DNA of 64,000 bases from Novispirillum itersonii (GTDB lineage Bacteria > Pseudomonadota > Alphaproteobacteria > Rhodospirillales > Rhodospirillaceae). The stretch lies in contig NZ_JACIIX010000009.1 in NCBI RefSeq assembly GCF_014205675.1, positions 1 through 64,000 of the forward strand. Direction: 5' to 3'. This document shows, piece after piece, positions 59,304-64,000 of this stretch. Made by a program: the position numbers and the translations under genes. The notes beneath the pieces are model-generated. The model was not told where the DNA came from, did no database searches, and saw only the letters and a program-made list of their open reading frames with translations. Positions within the stretch are counted from its first letter, which is position 1; every line of letters starts with the position of its first letter.

Positions 59304-60278
59304 ATGATCAGGACCGTAACCCTGCCGGTCATCGGCCTCGCACTCGGGATGCTGCCCGCCCTGATGGCCGGGCCTGCGCAGGCGCAAGACGCCACGGCCC
59401 GCACCGTGACCGATGACCGGGGTGTCAGCGTGCAGGTTCCCGCCCGGCCGCAGCGGATTGCCGCCATTTCCTACCTTGCCGCCGATGTGGCGCTGGCGGT
59501 CGGGGTGATGCCGGTGGCGACCACATACATGACCGCCGGGCGGGAGCCGGACTATCTGCTCGGCCTGACGGCCGGTATGAAGAAGATCGGCCAGCGGGCC
59601 AAACCCAATCTGGAACTTCTGGCCGAAACCGGGCCGGACCTGATCGTCGCCATGCGGCGTTACACGCAGGGCAACGCCGCCCAGCTGGACAAAATCGCCC
59701 CGTACCTTGCCTACAACATGGAACTGTACAGCGAGAGCTTCACGGAAGTGGAGCAGCTGGCCACCCTGTTCGGTCAGCCGCAGCGCGGGCAGGAGCTGAA
59801 TGATGCCTTCCGCCGGCGGCTGGAGGATTACGCCGCCAGAGCCCCGAAGGACCGGCATCCGCGCTTCCAGATCATGTGGGCAGGCAACACGCCGTTCACC
59901 TTCCACACCGAGAACATGGCGGCGTGGATCGCCACCCGGCTGGGCGGGGAGAACATCGCCGGGCCGATGGTGCAGGGCGGGCGCTTCGGGATGGAGATGA
60001 GTCTGGAGGCGATGCTGGAAAAGGATCCGGAGGTGATCTTTGTCTATGATTCCGGCCCGGAACGCCCGCATCAGGCCAACCCGATCTGGAACCGGCTGTC
60101 CGCCGTCAAGGCTGGCCGGGTCCATTATGTCGGCGATGAATGGGTGGAACCGAACGGCCCGGTGGCCCGCGAGCTGATCCTGCGGCAGGCGGCCCACTTC
60201 CTGTATCCCGACCTGTTTCCGGCGGTTGATATCAAGGCTGAGGCCGCCACGCTGATCCCTGCCTCGGTCCGGAAGTAG
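59304..60278 (+). CDS. Ferric-siderophore ABC transporter substrate-binding protein (FecB/FepB-type)
   Basis: 324 residues with a signal peptide (cleavage near AQAQDAT). Class III binding-protein layout: PARPQRIAAISYLAADVALA, GLTAGMKKIGQRAKPNLELL, AETGPDLIVAMRRY, and the second lobe with NPIWNRLSAVKAGRVHYVGD. It belongs to the group that takes ferric hydroxamate, catecholate or citrate complexes from the outer-membrane receptor to the permeases. A TonB-dependent receptor gene is not nearby. GGAAGCG precedes the start. Forms an operon with 60285-63119. Confidence 0.9.
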   Translation: MIRTVTLPVIGLALGMLPALMAGPAQAQDATARTVTDDRGVSVQVPARPQRIAAISYLAADVALAVGVMPVATTYMTAGREPDYLLGLTAGMKKIGQRAKPNLELLAETGPDLIVAMRRYTQGNAAQLDKIAPYLAYNMELYSESFTEVEQLATLFGQPQRGQELNDAFRRRLEDYAARAPKDRHPRFQIMWAGNTPFTFHTENMAAWIATRLGGENIAGPMVQGGRFGMEMSLEAMLEKDPEVIFVYDSGPERPHQANPIWNRLSAVKAGRVHYVGDEWVEPNGPVARELILRQAAHFLYPDLFPAVDIKAEAATLIPASVRK

Positions 60279-60284
60279 CCGCCG

Positions 60285-61286
60285 GTGCGACGTTCCCTCA
60301 CATCCGGCGGGCTGATTGCCGCGCTGCTGCTGGTGTCGGTCCTTCTCGGCGTCTGGGGGCTGCTGCTGGGCAGCCGTCCCCTGCGGCCGGAGGTGCTGCC
60401 CGCCGTTCTGCTGCATCCCGACGACAGCCTTGAGGCGGTGCTGGTGTGGACCCTGCGGCTTCCGCGCAGCGTATCAGCCTTTGTCGGCGGGGCCGGGCTG
60501 GCGGTCTCCGGCCTGCTGTTGCAGATCCTGACCCGGAATCCGCTGGCCGGGCCGGGGCTGACCGGGGTCACCTCCGGGGCGGTGACGGCGATCCTGCTGT
60601 GCTTCCTGCTGTTGCCGGGCGTCTCTTCGGCCTATTACCCGGGGATCGGGCTGGCCGGAGGGCTGGCCGCCGCACTGACCACCGCGTGGATTGCCGGCAG
60701 CGGGGCCCGCCCGATGCGGCTGGCCCTGGGCGGCATCAGCGTGGCGTTGTTTCTGGGGGCGGTGACAACCTATCTGATCCTGCTCAGCGGGCCGCAGGCG
60801 GCATCGCTGTTCTTCTGGCTGTCGGGGGGATTTCAGGGGGCTTCGTGGCCGAAGCTGCTGTCGATGCTGCCATGGGTGGTGATCGGAACCGGCGGGGCGC
60901 TGGCCTGCCTGCGGGCGATTTCCCTGTTTTCCCTCAGCGAGCAGGCAGCGGCCGGAATGGGGCTGTCTCTGGCGTTCTGGAAACCGCTGCTGCTGCTGCT
61001 GGCGGTGCTGCCGGTGGCCGGGGTGGCACCGGTGGCCGGGCATGTTGCCTTCGTCGGGCTGGCGTCGCCGCATATCGCCCGGCTGTTGCATCCCCCCGGC
61101 CCCGGCTGGCTGATCGGGCTGACCGCCGCGCTGGGCGGGACGCTGGTGGTGGCGGCTGATCTGGTGGCCCGCACCGTGGTGCTGCCGCGGGAGCTTCCGG
61201 TCAGCATCGTTGCGGCGCTGATCGGCGGCCCGGTGTTCCTGCATCTGGTCCGCAATCACCGTATCACGTCGAAAGAGGAGGGGTGA
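60285..61286 (+). CDS. FecCD-family iron-siderophore permease 1
   Basis: 333 residues, GTG start, about nine membrane helices. FecCD family motifs: TLRLPRSVSAFVGGAGLAVS, LLLQILTRNPLAGPGLTGVT + SGA, GVAPVAGHVAFVGLASPHIA + R, DLVARTVVLPRELPVSIVAA. It pairs with the following permease to form the channel. Its stop overlaps the ribosome-binding region of the next gene. Confidence 0.92.
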   Translation: MRRSLTSGGLIAALLLVSVLLGVWGLLLGSRPLRPEVLPAVLLHPDDSLEAVLVWTLRLPRSVSAFVGGAGLAVSGLLLQILTRNPLAGPGLTGVTSGAVTAILLCFLLLPGVSSAYYPGIGLAGGLAAALTTAWIAGSGARPMRLALGGISVALFLGAVTTYLILLSGPQAASLFFWLSGGFQGASWPKLLSMLPWVVIGTGGALACLRAISLFSLSEQAAAGMGLSLAFWKPLLLLLAVLPVAGVAPVAGHVAFVGLASPHIARLLHPPGPGWLIGLTAALGGTLVVAADLVARTVVLPRELPVSIVAALIGGPVFLHLVRNHRITSKEEG

Positions 61287-61288
61287 GG

Positions 61289-62323
61289 ATGGCCGCGTCA
61301 CTCTCTGCCCGGCCCCGTTCCGCCGGACTGCTGCTGGCCGGATGTCTGCTGGCGGTCGCCCTGTCGCTGCCGCTGGCGGTTCTGCTGGGGGTTGCCGATG
61401 TGCCGCTGGCGGACAGCCTCGCCACCCTGAGCGGGGGCGGCAGTGCCATGGCCCGGTCGATTCTGCTGGAATTCCGTTTGCCCCGGGTGGCCACCGGGGT
61501 GCTGGCCGGAATCAATCTGGCGGTGTCAGGCCTGCTCTTGCAGCGCATCACCCGCAATCCGCTGGCGGATCCGTCCATTCTGGGCATCTCGCAGGGGGCG
61601 ACGCTGGCGGTTGCGGTGTTCCTGCTGGTCACGGTCTACAGCCATGCGCCGGGCGGCAACACCCTGCCGGACCTGCCGGTGGCGTGGCTGCCCGCGGTGG
61701 GGCTGGTCGGTGGCCTCTGCGCGGCGGGGCTGGTGCATCTGCTGGCGCTGCGGCATGAGCTGGGGCCGATCCGGGTCACCCTGTGCGGGGTGGCGGTCGG
61801 GGCGCTGCTGCATGCCCTGGCAATGGGCGTGATTGCCGGATGGGGATCCACCCGCGTTGAAATCCTGCTGGAATGGCTGGCGGGCAGCCTCTACGCCCGC
61901 AGCTGGGACCATGCCCTTTTCCTTGCCCCCTTCACCATGGCCGGTCTGGCGCTGTTGCCGGTGCTGCTGCGGCCGCTGGACCTTCTGGGGCTTGAGGCTG
62001 CGGCCGCCCGCTCTTTCGGGCTGTCCTACCGCCGGGCCTTCACCGCCGTGCTCTGTCTGGCCAGCGGTCTGGCCGCCAGCGCGGTGGGGGCGGTCGGCCC
62101 GATCGCCTTCGTCGGCCTGCTGGTTCCGCATCTGGCCCGGTTTGTGGTTGCCGGGCACCGTGCCCTGCTGGTGCCGGTGACGGTCATGCTGGGGGCGGTG
62201 GTGGTCACGGCGGGGGATCTCGCCGGACGGCTGATCGGCGGGGCCGATGAAATTCCCATCGGTGTCGTCACCGCCCTGCTGGGGGTGCCGGTCCTGATTC
62301 TCCTGCTTCGGAAAACTCCGTGA
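61289..62323 (+). CDS. FecCD-family iron-siderophore permease 2
   Basis: 344 residues from ATG 61289, preferred over GTG 61283 because AGGAGGGG sits at the normal distance. FecCD motifs: FRLPRVATGVLAGINLAVSG, LLLQRITRNPLADPSILGIS + QGA, GAVGPIAFVGLLVPHLARFV, ADEIPIGVVTALLGVPVLIL. A typical second half of a two-permease siderophore importer (FepD/FepG-like). Confidence 0.92.
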   Translation: MAASLSARPRSAGLLLAGCLLAVALSLPLAVLLGVADVPLADSLATLSGGGSAMARSILLEFRLPRVATGVLAGINLAVSGLLLQRITRNPLADPSILGISQGATLAVAVFLLVTVYSHAPGGNTLPDLPVAWLPAVGLVGGLCAAGLVHLLALRHELGPIRVTLCGVAVGALLHALAMGVIAGWGSTRVEILLEWLAGSLYARSWDHALFLAPFTMAGLALLPVLLRPLDLLGLEAAAARSFGLSYRRAFTAVLCLASGLAASAVGAVGPIAFVGLLVPHLARFVVAGHRALLVPVTVMLGAVVVTAGDLAGRLIGGADEIPIGVVTALLGVPVLILLLRKTP

Positions 62324-62330
62324 GGGCGCG

Positions 62331-63119
62331 ATGCCGGTTACCTGTTCCAGTCTGTCCGTTGTCTATGGCCGCCGTCAGGCCCTGAGCGATTTCCGTCTGT
62401 CGATGGCCCCGGGAGAGATCCGGGGCCTGATCGGCCCGAATGGATCGGGCAAAAGTACCGCCCTGCAAACCGTTGCCGGGCTGATCCGGCCCGCCGCCGG
62501 GCAGGTTGAGATTGACGGCACCGCCGTGCACGGTCTGCCCCGCCGGGTGCTGGCACAGAAGCTGGCCTATCTGCCGCAGCATCCGGCCGCCCCCGAGGAT
62601 ATGACGGTTGAACATCTGGTCCGGCAGGGGCGGTTTGCCCATGTCGGCCTGTTCCGCCGCTATGGGCCGGAGGATGAGGAGGCCATCCGTTGGGCGCTGG
62701 ATGGCACCGGCCTGACCGCGCTGGCCGGGCGCAGCCTGCGTGAACTGTCCGGGGGGGAACGCCAGCGGGCGTGGATCGCGGCGGCGTTGACCCAGCAGGC
62801 CAAGGTGCTGCTGCTGGATGAGCCGACCACCTTTCTCGACATCGGCCATCAGGTGGAGGTGTTGGAGCTGGTCCGCCGCCTGAGCCGGGAACAGGGTGTC
62901 TCGGTCATTATGGCGATCCACGACATCAATCAGGCGATGGCGGTGTGCGATGCCATTTCCCTGTTGCAGAACGGAGTCCTGAAGTTTGACGGCCCTCCGG
63001 CAGCTCTGGCGGAAAGCGGCCTGATCGAGACGGTGTTCCGGGTCAGGGGGCGGTTTGTGACCTTTGCCGAAGGCGGGCCGCCGCACTTTGATCTGTCGCT
63101 CGGGGTGATTCCGGCGTAA
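62331..63119 (+). CDS. Iron-siderophore ABC transporter ATP-binding protein (FecE/FepC-type)
   Basis: 262 residues. Walker A GPNGSGKST, signature LSGGERQRAWIAAALTQQ, Walker B LLLDEPTTFLDIGHQVEVLE and switch His in AIHDINQAMAVCD. RQRAWIAMALAQ followed by LLLDEPTTYLD is the hallmark of FecE/FepC/FhuC ATPases. The final gene of the iron operon, ending 82 bases before a terminator. Confidence 0.93.
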   Translation: MPVTCSSLSVVYGRRQALSDFRLSMAPGEIRGLIGPNGSGKSTALQTVAGLIRPAAGQVEIDGTAVHGLPRRVLAQKLAYLPQHPAAPEDMTVEHLVRQGRFAHVGLFRRYGPEDEEAIRWALDGTGLTALAGRSLRELSGGERQRAWIAAALTQQAKVLLLDEPTTFLDIGHQVEVLELVRRLSREQGVSVIMAIHDINQAMAVCDAISLLQNGVLKFDGPPAALAESGLIETVFRVRGRFVTFAEGGPPHFDLSLGVIPA

Positions 63120-63201
63120 GGGGCGGCACGGAAACAGGGGGCCACGGCAGCCGCAGGAGGGGGGGCTATCCCACCCATACCCGCTTGCTCTTTGTCATCG
63201 G

Positions 63202-63232
63202 GGCCGGAACCGGTTACAGTTCCGGCCTTTTT
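63202..63232 (+). terminator. Terminator of the iron operon
   Basis: GGCCGGAAC-cggttaca-GTTCCGGCC followed by TTTTT; a textbook intrinsic terminator. Confidence 0.92.
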
Positions 63233-63271
63233 GACTCCCCGGTCATTCCCCTTTTTCTGTCGGTGCGTCCC

Positions 63272-64000
63272 ATGTCTGCCCCTGTTGTTGCCCCTGTCGC
63301 CGGATCGCGTCTGGCCCCGATGATTGCCCTGCTGTCGGCGATGGTGTCGATCACCGCCGGGGCGTCGTTCGCCAAGGCCCTGTTTCCGCTGGTCGGTCCG
63401 GCCGGGACCACCGTGCTGCGTCTGGGGCTGGCGGCGCTGATCCTTGGCGTGGTGCTGCGGGTGTGGCGTACGCCGCTGACCCGCCGCTCGGTCCGCTCCG
63501 GCGTGCTGTACGGCCTGTCGATGGGGTTCATGAACCTGCTGCTGTACATGGCGATTGAGCGGATTCCGCTGGGGATCGCGCTGGCGATTGAATTCACCGG
63601 GCCGCTGACGGTGGCGGTGCTGTCATCGCGCCGCCGGTCGCATTTTGTCTGGATCGGGCTGGCGCTGGTCGGGCTGGCCCTGCTGCTGCCCAGCGGCAGC
63701 AGCCATAACGGGGTGGAGGCCACCGGCCTTGACCCCATCGGCATGCTGATGGCGCTGGGCGCCGGGGTGTGCTGGGGGGCCTATATTCTGCTCGGTCAGC
63801 GGGCCGGGGCCGACCACGGTGCCCGCGCTCCGGCGGTGGGGATGATCTGTGCGGCGCTGGCGATTGCCCCGCTGGCGCTGGTGCTGCCGACCGGGGCCGG
63901 TCTCGGTGGGGATGGCAGCCTGTGGTCGGTGGCGGCGCTGGCTCTGGCCGTGGCGGTGCTGTCCTCTGCCGTGCCGTTCACGCTGGAAATGTTTGCCCTG
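63272..64000 (+). CDS. RhtA-like EamA/DMT exporter (partial, runs off the window)
   Basis: 243 residues are visible with no stop before the window ends; the full protein would be near 290-300. Membrane helices alternate with short loops in the ten-helix EamA pattern: LLSAMVSITAGASFAKALFP, GPAGTTVLRLGLAALILGVV, ERIPLGIALAIEFTGPLTVA, GVCWGAYILLGQRAG. The sequence IEFTGPL and the CWGAYI motif point to the RhtA subgroup, which exports threonine/homoserine and related amino acids. ATG 63272 lacks an obvious ribosome-binding site. Confidence 0.85.
   Translation, partial: MSAPVVAPVAGSRLAPMIALLSAMVSITAGASFAKALFPLVGPAGTTVLRLGLAALILGVVLRVWRTPLTRRSVRSGVLYGLSMGFMNLLLYMAIERIPLGIALAIEFTGPLTVAVLSSRRRSHFVWIGLALVGLALLLPSGSSHNGVEATGLDPIGMLMALGAGVCWGAYILLGQRAGADHGARAPAVGMICAALAIAPLALVLPTGAGLGGDGSLWSVAALALAVAVLSSAVPFTLEMFAL

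Noticed and set aside
57882-60416. An 844-codon frame antisense to the MATE and binding-protein genes
   Set aside because: Shadow of high-GC coding DNA; no domain and no plausible start.
1-64000. tRNA, rRNA or tmRNA genes
   Set aside because: No T-loop plus acceptor pattern or rRNA-like stretch was noticed on either strand.

Overview
The window is high-GC DNA (roughly two thirds G+C by eye) with gene families and gene orders typical of an alphaproteobacterium, probably a Rhodospirillales/Azospirillaceae-type free-living bacterium. Pointers are the radA-cvpA-purF-SDR block, the SHP/DHC/cytochrome b561 operon, TRAP and amino-acid ABC transporters, soluble PAS chemoreceptors and parE. The genus cannot be fixed from sequence alone. 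No rRNA or tRNA gene was seen.

Layout. 1-6930: a podovirus-like (T7-type) late module with gp13-like and gp14-like internal virion proteins, a gp17-like tail fibre, a DUF4376-like protein, a small membrane protein, an endolysin and a 3-TM holin. It is interrupted by an opposite-strand PDZ lipoprotein gene and followed by a low-GC lipoprotein gene. 7.8-18.2 kb: a cupin, two near-duplicate PAS-PAS chemoreceptors, a gamma-glutamyltransferase-like protein, tam, a dCache-GGDEF cyclase, a lipoprotein metallopeptidase and an SDR. 18.2-29.3 kb: purF, cvpA, radA, a large sensor kinase, hemN, hyi and a Sel1-repeat protein.

29.7-34.2 kb is the most interesting region. It is a compact RiPP cluster of lasso-peptide type: a sulfotransferase, an asparagine-synthetase-like cyclase, a 57-residue precursor, an HprK-like kinase and a PqqD/RRE protein. 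The precursor has Thr at -2, Gly at +1, Asp at 7 and 8, and a C-terminal Ser. No B2 leader peptidase gene is visible nearby. 34.2-41.9 kb: a LysR regulator divergent from an amino-acid ABC uptake and catabolism operon (Tat-exported binding protein, racemase-like protein, permease, ATPase, D-amino-acid dehydrogenase-like flavoprotein, ThDP enzyme). 42.2-45.1 kb: a TRAP transporter. 45.3-47.0 kb: a small membrane protein with cytochrome b561, SHP and DHC. 47.0-53.1 kb: OsmC and GntR around a palindromic operator, a NitT/TauT-type ABC transporter with a PrpF-family isomerase, and its divergent LysR regulator. 54.0-57.3 kb: a thioesterase, parE and a GNAT. 57.6-63.1 kb: a Fur box followed by a MATE exporter and a complete FecBCD-type ferric-siderophore ABC transporter. 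The last gene is an RhtA-like exporter cut by the window edge.

Non-coding structure is unusually rich. A ~100-bp dispersed element made of consecutive hairpins occurs four times (element A). Two copies are fused in frame to the N-termini of proteins, and the stems show compensatory changes between copies. A second hairpin-string element occurs twice (element B). A third forms a degenerate composite duplication in the 53.1-54.0 kb intergenic region (element C). At three unrelated genes (the GGT-like gene, a lysR, a GNAT) the last codons plus the stop codon are tandemly repeated just downstream.
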